Below the pieces are notes generated by a model. That model was not told the origin of the DNA. It made no database searches and saw only the letters and a program-made list of their open reading frames with translations. Shown here in pieces: positions 11,801 to 22,600 of a stretch of DNA of 64,000 nt. The stretch comes from Echeneis naucrates (lineage: Eukaryota; Chordata; Actinopteri; Carangiformes; Echeneidae). The DNA lies in NCBI RefSeq assembly GCF_900963305.1, contig NC_042518.1, positions 16,506,486 to 16,570,485 of the forward strand, in the 5' to 3' direction. The translations under genes and the position numbers were made by a program. How positions within the stretch are numbered: position 1 is the stretch's first letter; every line of letters begins with the position of its first letter.

Positions 11801-14292
11801 GTCAGCAGTGTGAGTTTGTAAAACCAGGTCAATAAGAGGAACCTACCCCAAACATTCAAAGTGTGAAACTTAACAAGGTCAAAGAGATTTCTTTTCATTC
11901 CTCAGGGAAGAATTTATCGTCAGTCCAGCTCAAAAACATTGAATCCCAAGCTGTGTTACTCCCAGACCTTCAGGGTGACTCAGTCCCAGATCTGCTTATA
12001 GCCACCAAGCGTGCAGATGAGGTAATGTTACAGTTGTACACAGCCATTCAACCTCTCCAAAGAAAATTGTGTTGTCAGTTATTTCCCCCAAGCAAAAACC
12101 CAAGAAAAAGCTAAATCTAAAGTAAACAGATGTATGAAAAGCGTTTTGTTCAAATCTTCAGAAACTTTGAAAAGAATGGCATTCACAGCCTGCATACTCA
12201 GTGACTACTCATATATATCTACTGTGTTCATTTCCAGGCTTTGAATCACTCCCTGACATTGATCTCAGGGGTGACAGGGTTGCAGTTAGGACATCCAGTA
12301 TCCTTCAACCTCACTGGCCAAGGGAAACTGATTGGTCCTTTGCTGCATGTGACACAAAAGGGGGCATATTATGTCCTGTTTGGACTAGGTAAAGGAATAA
12401 ATATGCAATCAAAGTGATACAACTGATTAGCGCTGCAGTTTTACAAGACTTTGTGTTAATGTCTGTATCCTCAGGGAATGTAGAGGCCATCGCTCTCTGC
12501 GACGTTTATGTTCATGCCACTGGAAAAATGCCAAAAAGCCAAGCACTTAAAATGAGGGATCCAGTGTGGGAGGAACTCAAGAAAACCAATTCTTCCTCCT
12601 CTATACACATTTACAGGTACATCTTAGTGACTGGTACTTAGCTCTGGTTACACGATACAGTAGTTTTTTTTGTTTCACAGTGAAAAACTGTTGGTTTGAA
12701 ACAGCTACAAAACCTGCTGGAGGACCAACACACACACTGTATTAGTGTTGGAGCTGATTTTATTCCAGTTGGTTTAAATAGAACATGTTACACTTGTTGA
12801 TCAGAATTCAATCTTAGGAGCATGTCTTTACCACAGAATACATTGGTGGTAAACAGACACAGCTTCAGTTTCACTGAAAGATGTCTCCTCTGGTGTCATG
12901 TTTGTAGAGGATCGGAGCTTGTGGACTTCCTGCTCCCTCTTGTGCCTGATTTTGGCAATAACCGCAACAGCCTGGACTCCGTCTCAAACCTGAACGCCAC
13001 CAGAAGTGACTGGGTGCTGGTGTATGGCTCCAGCAGACTGTCAGTGGTCAGACAGTGGGACATACGTAAAAAATGGACTTTCAACTCAGCTCCCATTCAC
13101 AGGTACCACTCTAGCACCACTTATATTTAAGTTGTTTCAGCTCAACAGCAGCTGATAAAAAAAAGTATATGTCAGGATGTTTTTCTGATTTCACTGTGTT
13201 AAAACGTTTTTTTTCCTGACGTAGCCAACCAGCCCTGGGACACTTCAATAGTGATGGAATCCTTGACCTTTTCTTTCAGCATTCAGCTAATGGCGTCATG
13301 CAGGTAAAACAAACAGTGTTTTAATTTTTTTCCAAAGCTGGCATGTTGTGTCTCAGTTTTTTCTGCTTGGCAATATTGACACTTTGCTGAAACTCAAGCC
13401 CCGATAGTAAAGCCCTCCTCTCTCTGTCAGGCACAAGTTATTGATGGAACAAACGGCCAGCTTCTTTGGTCAGCACAGTTTGTGTGTCCTCGTCTCGTTT
13501 TGCAGACGTCTGCAATTTCCACTTCAAATGGCCAATCAGTGTTCCTTTTTTGGGCCAGTGAACCAATCAGTGCAAAGAAGAGTGCAACCAAGACAACTGT
13601 GAGTCTGCCACAAAGACCAAGGGGATTAGAGAAACTGGGTCACACTCAGTGCTCAGTCTTCTGAATTCCGATGTCAACGTTATACTAAACGTATGTACTG
13701 GCTGTATAGGTGGCCCCTGGTGTAGCTGCAGCAGAGCCTGTCATCAGAAAACTCTTCCTGCTGCACCCAGCATATCCCACAATCCTGTTGGAGCTCACTA
13801 GTACCACAGACACAGCAGTCACCTCAGCAGGTAAACACCATAGTAAAAATCCTCCAGCTGTAGACGTATAACAATATAAGGATTTCAGTGGTAGATAATG
13901 GCAAAGTAATGCACATGTTAAACTAATAAACACCTCCAATTTTCTCCTGTTCCCTCCTGACAGTGAGCTATGAGGAGCATCAGAAAGACGCCTCTTACAT
14001 CACCATATCCTCCCGGCCCACACCAGACTCTGAGCCCAACGCTCAAATAGTTAAGAGTATGAGCCTCAAAGCTGCCATCGCGAAGGGACAAATCGTCAGG
14101 CTGGAGGAAAGCGACAATACTGGGGCACCCGTTAAACCCCCCATGTTTGAGGTCAACGAGTTCTTCAGTGGTCTGACCTTCAAACATCAGGTGAGTTATG
14201 GAACTTGACAGTCAAATCGATTGAGGAGGCTCAGTGACAGCAGTGATCAGTCAGTGATCAGCATGTCTTACCTGTGTTTCTTTGTTCAGTGA
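8821..14292 (+). CDS. fam234b: FAM234B (KIAA1467-type) single-pass membrane protein, complete, 13 exons
   Basis: Type II membrane protein of unknown function. Exons are 8821-8857, 10028-10564, 10993-11106, 11409-11576, 11906-12021, 12238-12388, 12475-12616, 12908-13102, 13225-13303, 13431-13598, 13710-13830, 13964-14190 and 14290 onward. Phases agree throughout and give 685 aa (human about 622). The N-terminus MAAALSRALKLPGKK and LGEYDPLTQADS match human FAM234B rather than FAM234A. A very acidic cytosolic stretch precedes one transmembrane segment (FFLVPLVCATLLVLLCAFLI). The extracellular part has FG-GAP/beta-propeller-like blades: LALWDVDGDSVEDVFL, VLLPDLQGDSVPDLLIA, ALGHFNSDGILDLFF. The last exon supplies only the stop: LTFKHQ ends exon 12 and the next exon opens with TGA. 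The gene sits on human 12p, so its place here differs from the 22q13 neighbours. Confidence 0.93.
9568..9625. repeat. AT-rich near-palindromic tract
   Basis: TATATATAATTAT-type sequence in the first intron of fam234b, with partial self-complementarity. It looks like simple low-complexity DNA. Confidence 0.8.
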
Positions 14293-15185
14293 TGAGGCGC
14301 CGCTGCTGCCAATGGCCTGTGTGGCACAAAGTGGTACGACTGACAGGACCTCGAGTTAGGGTGAAAGGGATACCGGCTGTGAACTGCAGCACTGCACTAA
14401 GGAGATGCTAAAAATACATTTGAGCCTTTTTCTTCCTGCTAGGTACACTAAATACAAATTCAACTTCCGTTCCTTGAGAGATACATTTCTTTGCTCATTT
14501 GTTAGCAGATATTTTGTATTGTTTTGATTTATATTGTGAAGTTTATTTAAAGGGTTTAAGTTGCATATGAGGACTTTGTAAGATATAAATGAATGTTAAA
14601 GATTGTGTGGACATCACGACAGGGGAATAACTTTATTCTTGTAATTTATTACTGAAAGGAAGGATGAAATGTGTTTACAGTATGCATCACTTATATAATT
14701 CTTCAAAGACAGCTGTATTTATGTAGTTTCATCTCTCAGTCACATGTATTTTGTCACAAAGCCTCTAATTGTCATCTCTCTGCTCATCACCAAGTCAAGT
14801 TCTATAGGGAATCTGTAAATATTTAATGCTGTACAGTATTTATTGGTTTGCTTTAACATTTGGAATTTTATTGTTTGCCCTTTTTTGTCTGTTTTTATTA
14901 TTATTATTTTATGTGAATATGTGGCTGCTAAATGTTATGGCATTTTAATGTAAGCTACAACTTCACTTACAACAGAAAGTGAGGAAACCACCTCTGTGCT
15001 TCCTGCGTCGTTTTATTTCAACACTTTTTGGTCCTTCTGATGATCGTTATGCCGGAGGAGAGTGTAGTGTGTCGGTGCAGAGGCGCAGGGCGGCGCTGTT
15101 GTGGCTACATGCCCAAAAAAAAAAAAACCCCAAAAAAAACCGGTTCTCGTTTTTCCGCATTGCTGCCGCACCAAACGTCGTAAAC
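14293..15185. other. fam234b 3' UTR and smdt1 5' flank
   Basis: AT-rich sequence up to about 14950 is probable fam234b 3' UTR. No canonical AATAAA was found; TATAAA near 14585 is a possible variant signal. From about 14990 the sequence turns GC-rich and is the smdt1 promoter and 5' UTR. No coding exon is seen. Confidence 0.6.
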
Positions 15186-15622
15186 ATGGTGTCGGTCCTC
15201 GGTCGCCTGGCCGGACTGTCGGCCCTCAGACACGGGCCGGGGAGAGCGGTGACCCCCCGCCGGACAGCCGTGTGCTCTCCGTCCGGGGCCGTCCTGCCCA
15301 AACCCAAGAAGGTGAGTATTGAAGTGGAGGCTGAGTGTGGACTGATCCTCCCTGCAGGCAGACCCAGCACCGTCCATGCTGTGTTTATAGGCTGTACTGC
15401 AGTCTTTCTCTTGCATATAGTTTCAGTCCTGACGTGAACTAACGTGGTTGTCTCTATGGGGGGGTGTGTGACACTGCGGAGCAGACCCCCTTCGGCCTTG
15501 TCCGGATTGCTCTGGTAGTGATGCCCTTCTTGTATGTGGGGACTCAAATCAGCAAGAACTTTGCTGCGCTGCTGGAGGAGCACGACATCTTTGTCCCGGA
15601 GGACGACGACGATGATGACTGA
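15186..15622 (+). CDS. smdt1: Essential MCU regulator (EMRE), mitochondrial
   Basis: Single-pass inner-membrane subunit that links the calcium uniporter pore MCU to the MICU gatekeepers. Two exons, 15186-15311 and 15485-15622, join in phase to 87 aa (human 107). The N-terminus MVSVLGRLAGLSALRHGPGR is a basic, Arg-rich mitochondrial presequence. GAVLPKPKK matches the human GAILPKP motif ahead of the membrane helix. The helix is LVRIALVVMPFLYVGTQISK and contains the conserved GXXXS-type face GTQIS. The C-terminus NFAALLEEHDIFVPEDDDDDD is essentially identical to human, including the poly-Asp tail that binds MICU1. It neighbours ndufa6 tail to tail, as in human. The start is the only ATG giving this presequence. 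Identification is secure. Confidence 0.96.
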
Positions 15623-16853
15623 AGGGTCTGTAGACTTCCTGGTTGTCAGGTATCAGAGGCTGGGACTGTGGGCTTCACTGTCAAAAGTGGCAAAGCACAC
15701 ACACACACACACAACAAACGTCATCAGTGTATTTAGTTTATCTGAGACACACTCATTCATTGAAGAGATTTCACATTTACTACATACTCAAGATTCCCAA
15801 CTAGAATTAGTCAAATGGGAATTTATTTGGGAAATCAGAATGACTTCATGTATCATCAGTGGCAATTGTGCTGAAACTATCACAAATAAAGGGGGTGATT
15901 TTCGGATTTCAGTCAGTGAATACATTGAATTTTAGAGTGTAGGATAAGTGGAGATAAACTTTTATTTGTTAAAGTCACCGTTCACAATGACATCCTCTCT
16001 TTCTTCTACAGATCATCTTGTTTTGTCACCACTGGGAGGTGACTATGAGCCCCTGCACAGATAAATGCCCCTCTCTGCTGTGTGTTTGACTGCAATGGAT
16101 TCAGGGTTTTTGTTGCTACTGGCATTGAGCTGGAGCTGTTACAGGCTGATTGCAGTGCAACGTATTTGCATTGCACTACTTGAGTCCAAATAAAGGAAAT
16201 GGTAATTGCAAAACTTTTTTGTTAGTTGTTAGTTGATGATTTTCATGCAATCGTAAAATAGACATCCTATAATCCATTGTACATGTTCTGTTTGTGGAAA
16301 CTGAATTGAACAGACTATGATCAGAACAAAAGCTTGCTTCTCCATGTATATTAGACTAAATTTTCAAACATTACTTTGAACAAGTCACATTTAAAATTTG
16401 ATCCAAAGAGTCAGCCAAATGAATGCCAACACAATATGCACAAAGAATTATGTAAAACATTGTCTGTGGAGGGACCGGGACTCATTCAAAATATTGTGGT
16501 GCCTGCCTGATGGGTTGTGAGCAGCTTCATCAAGAATTTGAGAAAACAACGTTCACAGTGCTGTCTGTTATTTGGCGTGTGTTCTCTTGAGCTGTCCCTG
16601 CTAATTGAGATTGAGCTTTGAATTTAAATACTTCAACCTGTTTGTGGCAGCTTCAAATGGTAATGACCCTTCCACATCTTCACTTATGTTAACCGTCTTA
16701 CTGCTTTTATTTCTTCTAGCCAGTCAAGTGTGATTGTCCTTTTAATAAATGAATGACACTTTCAGGCTTCTGATTGTTAATTGTGTATTTACAATAAAGG
16801 GGAACATCTGTTACACTGGACACAAGCAAAGTAGGTCAGACATCAGCAGACAG
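15623..16853. other. Convergent 3' UTRs of smdt1 and ndufa6
   Basis: The smdt1 3' UTR ends near a plus-strand AATAAA at 16189-16194. A good splice-site pair inside it (donor after 15649, acceptor before 16012) suggests a 3'-UTR intron. A minus-strand poly(A) signal (TTTATT on plus) lies near 16706 and may serve ndufa6. About 0.5 kb between the two signals shows nothing recognisable. A short (CA)8 run is at about 15698-15714. Confidence 0.6.
16189..16194 (+). terminator. Poly(A) signal AATAAA, smdt1
   Basis: Canonical hexamer about 570 bp after the smdt1 stop, the first canonical one downstream that fits a 3' end before the convergent ndufa6 gene. A GT-rich stretch follows. Confidence 0.6.
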
Positions 16854-18138
16854 CTACACAGGATCATGACCGCGGTAGAATTTGGACATGAAATCAGTTG
16901 GACGAGGTTCCTCAGTCTCATGAAAGTAGCGCATTACATGGGTCTTCTGCTTCCAGACTTGGATTGTTTCTTGCAGCTCCATTTTACCCTGGGAATTAAA
17001 TGATGTGCAAAGAAATATATTCATTCAAATGAGGTTGGATTAAATGACAGTGGTTAACGCAGTTTACAGGACGTTTCGTGTGTTGTTACCTTAACAACTA
17101 AAAGGTCAATCACACGAGGGTCAGTGACGTGCTTGTTTTTGTCGAACATCTCCCTCACTTTGTCTCGTCCCTGACCAACTGTGATGTCCAGCTGAAACAC
17201 AGCAACTTCAGAGAAAGAAGTACAAGTCAGTTTCCAGCACATCAATTTCATCCCAGAACTCAATTACAATTATCATTAAAGAGATTAACTTATGTTTTTA
17301 CTTTTAATAAAGCAGGGCTAATGCTACTTTATAAGTTATTTCTGGACAGCACAGAGTAAAGGTTATACCAGGTTCTTGATACACATCTTGTCATGCTGTT
17401 AATTAATTGTTGGTTATTGTCTATGTGATTTGGTGAGAATGTGAACCACACAATGTCATATCCCATACCCTTTAATCTCACCTCCACTTGTAACATAATA
17501 ACTACAGCCCGATGTAAATCTCCTGTGCATTCTTTGCCACATTTCATGCCAATCATCTGTACCAGCTGGGTCTGACTCAGCTACATGGCTGAATGAACAC
17601 TTTTCTATGGTGCAATAGTCTGAATGGAGTCAAAGCATGAACCCGCAGACCTGCTGGCTCCATTAGCACTGACAGATCCACGCTATTTTTTACTGTGACA
17701 ATACTGCAGTTTATTCCAGAACATATACCAGAATACAGTTTAACAGATCTAGATGAACAATCAGGTGTCTCCACAGTTGATGGTGATTGGAGGAGAACAA
17801 ATACTTAATGAAATTGAGAATTTTCTCATCCTTGATTCCGTTTGGAGATAATATCTGAGTTTGTATCCACTGCCTGGAACAGAGGGTTTGTGAAGTGGCT
17901 TGTTTGCTAGCAGCTAATGTTGTTCACTCTGTTGATCGTCCACACAGACGCGACCTTGACGCTCGCCTACCCCTTTCCCGCCGCCGCACAGCGACCTACC
18001 CGTGTTTGGAACCTCCCGGTACCAGGCCCGGTACAGCTCCCGTACCCTACGTTTGGCCTCATCCAGGTCCCGGCTGAAAATCGGTTTAACCACTTTAGAA
18101 GCAGCAGCTGCAGCTCGCGTCGCCGCTGTGGACGCCAT
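16854..18138 (-). CDS. ndufa6: NADH dehydrogenase (ubiquinone) 1 alpha subcomplex subunit 6 (LYRM6)
   Basis: Accessory LYR-motif subunit of mitochondrial complex I, which binds the acyl carrier protein NDUFAB1. Three exons, 18000-18138, 17090-17205 and 16854-16988, join in phase to 129 aa (human 128). The sequence [20 protein letters not shown] carries the LYR motif (residues 35-37). It is followed by [44 protein letters not shown] and the end [12 protein letters not shown]. An upstream in-frame ATG exists, but the Met at 18138 gives the family's N-terminus, so it was chosen. The orientation towards smdt1 is conserved with human. The gene is intact. Confidence 0.96.
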
Positions 18139-19641
18139 TCCGGCTGCTGTCTGAGCGTTTCCGGTTTTTCTTCTTTGGTGGTGTAATTTTGTTGATCCAG
18201 GCCGTGGTGCCACCTGGAGGGAGGCGGTGTCACCACAGAACAGCCCCTGACTTTCACATTACTGAACTGTATTATAATTTAAGGTTTTTGGATTTTCAGC
18301 AAAGTAAATGAGTATCACAGCCTCTTAACATTCAAGCCAATTAAGTACCTAAAAATTAGCACTTTCTAATATGTATTGCAGATCATTACTGTACATAATT
18401 TTTTAGAATATTTTTTGGAACTGCACTGCATAATCTCTGAACAGACTTTTCCACAAGTAAGGCATGTGTCCCTCTGCAATTACAAATATAACAATACATT
18501 TTGCTTTAAGGTTTTTTTATTGATTGAATGTATAAAATTTACAAAGGCAATACGAGCTCTTCGGTACATTAAATATGAAAAAGTTTTCAAAACGCAGGTA
18601 GATAAGTCATTTTTATCACAATACATACTGACAATAAAAAAAAAAAAAAATTGGCTCATTGATGCAACACCTGTCATTTTGTTGTGGTGCCAGTAATGAT
18701 CAGGGGAGACTGGAGGCCAGAGAACTCATGCTTCTCAGCTATGGTTTACAAATAAAGACATCTATGATGTGGGAGAATGTTCATTCAACAGCTTTTACAA
18801 GCATCCCCAAAGAAAGCTGACCTAGAATACATTTTTATACAATTAGATCAACTTAGAAGCTTGCTAGGAATAAGAAACGTTTGCTGGCTTGTCCTGTTAC
18901 TAAACACACTTTCTTTCTGAATGTGATACTTGACAAACACATCAATGACTATTACTAGGTAGAAAAATAATTACATCAATTGATAAGCTCCCATTTCTAA
19001 AGAAACGTGGGCCATTTTCACAGACTAAACATGACTCAAAAGCTGAGAAAACTGAGATGACAGTAGCTCTACTGTAACTGTGTACACTCCTGCTGTCAAA
19101 GGCAGAAGATCCAGACAATGAGAAGATTGATCCAACAAAAAAGCTGATACAGCATTATTACTTATCTACAATACCTGATATGAAACATGTCACTCAACAA
19201 ATATTCCAGTTTAAGACCAACGCATACATGCTCCCACTCACAAAAACAAAGCAAAAGCTAAAAAAAAAAAGAAAAAAGTGCAGCTTTACATATCATGTGT
19301 GGCCCAGTGTAATGAAACCAGCTAAAAGCTATTTCTATGCTGCTCGTTGGCAGAATGATTGAAAACTAAGGCACTATCATGATTCCCACACAGCTGGAAC
19401 TGTACAAGTCCAACAATGGTCTCCATCCCCTCTACTCTGTCAATTCAGTCACAAAGGTGCAGACTCTCCTGAAAAACAACAAAGAAAACAAATATATAAT
19501 GTAATAATAAAAAAAAAAAAACTTGGACATATACAAAATCGTTGCAGTGACTGTGATACTGAATAGCATTTGCCTGTTTATTCTGTATTAGTCCACACCT
19601 GTCTCTGTGTCTGCCAGATCATTAGTACCAGCAGCAGGTTC
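18139..19641. other. ndufa6 promoter side and triobp 3' UTR
   Basis: The GC-rich 18139-18230 region is the ndufa6 promoter. From about 18500 to 19641 the DNA is probably triobp 3' UTR. A minus-strand AATAAA (TTTATT on plus) lies near 18515. Short poly(A) runs occur at about 18638, 19260 and 19510. No coding exon is seen. Confidence 0.55.
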
Positions 19642-22600
19642 TCAGTGGTCCAAGCTGTTGCCCAGCTTTTGCCCCTCCTGTAGAGCAGCCATGGCCAGCC
19701 TCAGGTGTTCCTTTAGACTCTGGATCTCTCGCTCACTCCGGCCCTTCATCCCACTCAGCTCATCATGCACCTCTGTATATCTTTCACAGGCCAGTCGCTT
19801 CTCCTGCAGAGATAAAGGGGATAGGCCATAAGCTCCTCAGTGTGCTACCACATCAACAAGCTCTCTCTCTCATCTTCGTGCGATCCTATATCGACTACAA
19901 GAAAATGTTTACATTCTGTCAAACCATCCCATAAGTGTGTTATTATTTGGTATAACTAGATGTCTACTGACCACCTAAGCCAACTACATCGACTTACCCT
20001 GGAATCTTCTCAGCTATAAGACATTTCAGCAAAATCTTGTTCAAAGAGGATTAACATCATACCTTACTCACCTAGTAGTGCAATTCACACAAAAACCCTG
20101 CATTTCTGTACAAAAGGTCAACAGACACATTACCATGTTGAGAACCTGCAGTTCATTCCTTAGACAGCTGATCTCCTTGTGTAAGTACTCAATCTCGTTT
20201 TCTTTCACCCGGAGAAGAACCTGGGTAAAAAAAACAAGCGTGGTTTCATTTTTCTGCCAATGTAACAACTCCAAAAATATTTTTACTATCCTAAATCATT
20301 ATAATTATCGGTTGAGTCCCACAATAACGCAAAGTAATTGTGCTCTGGTTGATTTATGATCAAACTGTTTCTCTGTAATTTATGCAGTACATAACTTGGG
20401 CTTCTGGCAAATTCCTGCTGCTTATGAGATTTCATTTGCTTTTGTGATCAGAAATAGCTTAACTGCAAAAAGTGGTTTTGTCATTTATGTATTGTATTGC
20501 TGAACACTTGCTGTGACAGAACAGTTGCTGTGGGAGTTGGCACAAACAGAGGACACTGAGGAGACTGCAAACTGTACTATGGTTTACATTGACTTCTGCA
20601 TTAGTGTTGTCGTGCCCACTTGGGACTGTTCACTGCTTCCATAACAACAAGCCCTGGATCACCAGTGACATCAAAGCTCTTCTTAACCTGAAGAAGAGGG
20701 CCTTTCTAGATGGCAATCGGCAGAGGCTGAAACATGTTTAGAAAGAACTGAAGGGCAGAGATAGCAGAAGCTAAACAGCCTGAGGGAAGAGTGGGATGGA
20801 ATGAAGACCATCACCGGCTGCAGTCCCAAGATGGGTGCAGCAGTGGAAGGGGGGGCACACACAGAGCAAACCTATTCAACGGGTTTCACTGCCCTCCCCC
20901 CAGCTGACACATTAATGCTGCTGCTCCCACACCTGTCCTTTAACCTCCTCCTTCCTCTATGAAGGACTCCGGCCTCTCTTCAACAGAGGAAAGTACCAAC
21001 ACCTTCCCTGCCCCGTGCTGAGGAGGCTTCGCCCCAGCAAAGTAGCAGGTGTGGACGGTGTGTCCCCACGACCACTTGGTTCCTGGATGAACCTCTATAG
21101 CACATCTACAGCCAGAATCTGCAAATGGGAAGGGTGCCTCGGCAGCGGAACACATCTTGCATTGTCCCAGCCCATAAGAAACCACACCCAAGGGAGCTGA
21201 ATGACTTCAGGCCAGTTTCCCCTGATACTGCACGAGATGAAGACGATGGAGCGGCTCCTGCTACATCACCTGAGGCCACAGGATGTCATTTTCTACCTTC
21301 TTCACTGGTTTCCCTCCCACCTGGTCAGAGGCAGCAGCGCAGTGAGGAAGATGTTTTTTGACTTCTCCAGCTCCCTAAACACCATCTAACCCCTGCTGAG
21401 AGACAATCTAACTGCGATGGGAGTGGATCTGCACCTTGTGTCTTGGATTACAGGCAGAACCCAGTATGTGTGGCTGGAGGGCTGCACATTGTAAGCTGTG
21501 GTCAGCAAAACTAGAGTTCTGCAGGGGACTATGCTCTCTCCTGTTCTATTCACCCTGTAAACATCGGATTTCAAATACAACTCAGAGCCGGGTCAACACT
21601 TACGACACTCAGCTCCTCCCAGTGAGGTACCAGGACATGACTGTGCTTCCCATCATCTAATAATCTAAATACTAGTACAGCATCAGGCATGGCTGCACCT
21701 GCACTGTTTGCATACAATATTGTCAACATTTGCACTACTGCTTCCATCTACGATGCTGCTCCATTTGCACTGGGTTATTCTTTTCACTTTATCATTTGCC
21801 CATTTGTACAGCATTTTTACATATTACCTTATGTAAAATGTGCTGCTACTGGAAATTGAATTACCCTTTGGGATCAACAAAGTAACTATCTATCTATCTA
21901 TCTATCTGTAAAACAGCATATCATGCATTTCATTGACTTTTTATTATTACCTTATCACTTAAACGTATAAATGAGTTTGTTGCACTTTAACAACTCCATA
22001 AAGACTTTGGTCTGGACCTGCTCTACATATGATCTGGTACCATATAAATACATTTGATGTGATACTGCATAGGTTAAAATAACCTTAAGAGGTTTTTTCA
22101 GCCTGCTTTGCCCCAAAAATAAAAAACTGCACACCATCTTTTAAATAAAACTAATGTGTCAGCTAACATACAGCTGTGTCAGCTTTGTAATATGTGAAAG
22201 TATCCAAAGGTAATTGTTCACGGTAATAGTTGTTGACTTAAATCAAACGTGTGTTCAGAAAGTTTCAAAAACCTGTCAGAGTTGTTTTGGGTTTTCATCT
22301 TACAATCTGTGTTTTACCTCTAGTTCACAGGGTGTCCGGTCTTTTTTCTCCTCTGAGTCTTGATTAGTAATGGTCAATCTTATGCGGCTGATCTCTTCTG
22401 TCATCCGAGCCTTTAAGTTCTGCAGAGAAAAATTATTTATATTCTATAATTTTGAATGATTCCGTCTGATTGACTCAAAGTTGCATACAATGGATAACTA
22501 TCCTTACATGACTAGACCAGAATCTGCATTTGCATTAAAAGAAACATTTTGCTTGAGCCTAGACTTTGAAAAAGAACACTGATGTGAGGCACAGGTCGAA

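Noticed and set aside
12299-12310. GTATCCTT-like U12-type 5' splice site in fam234b
   Set aside because: It lies inside the coding exon 12238-12388, whose frame continues through it, so it is not an intron boundary.
15047-15583. 178-aa minus-strand open frame across smdt1
   Set aside because: It is antisense to the two smdt1 exons and their GC-rich leader, with no recognisable protein.
20068-21660. Reading the LINE fragments at 20.6-21.7 kb as host exons
   Set aside because: The motifs are reverse-transcriptase pieces in several frames, antisense to triobp, and end in a (TATC)n LINE tail. Only the separate minus-strand exon at 20143-20222 belongs to triobp.
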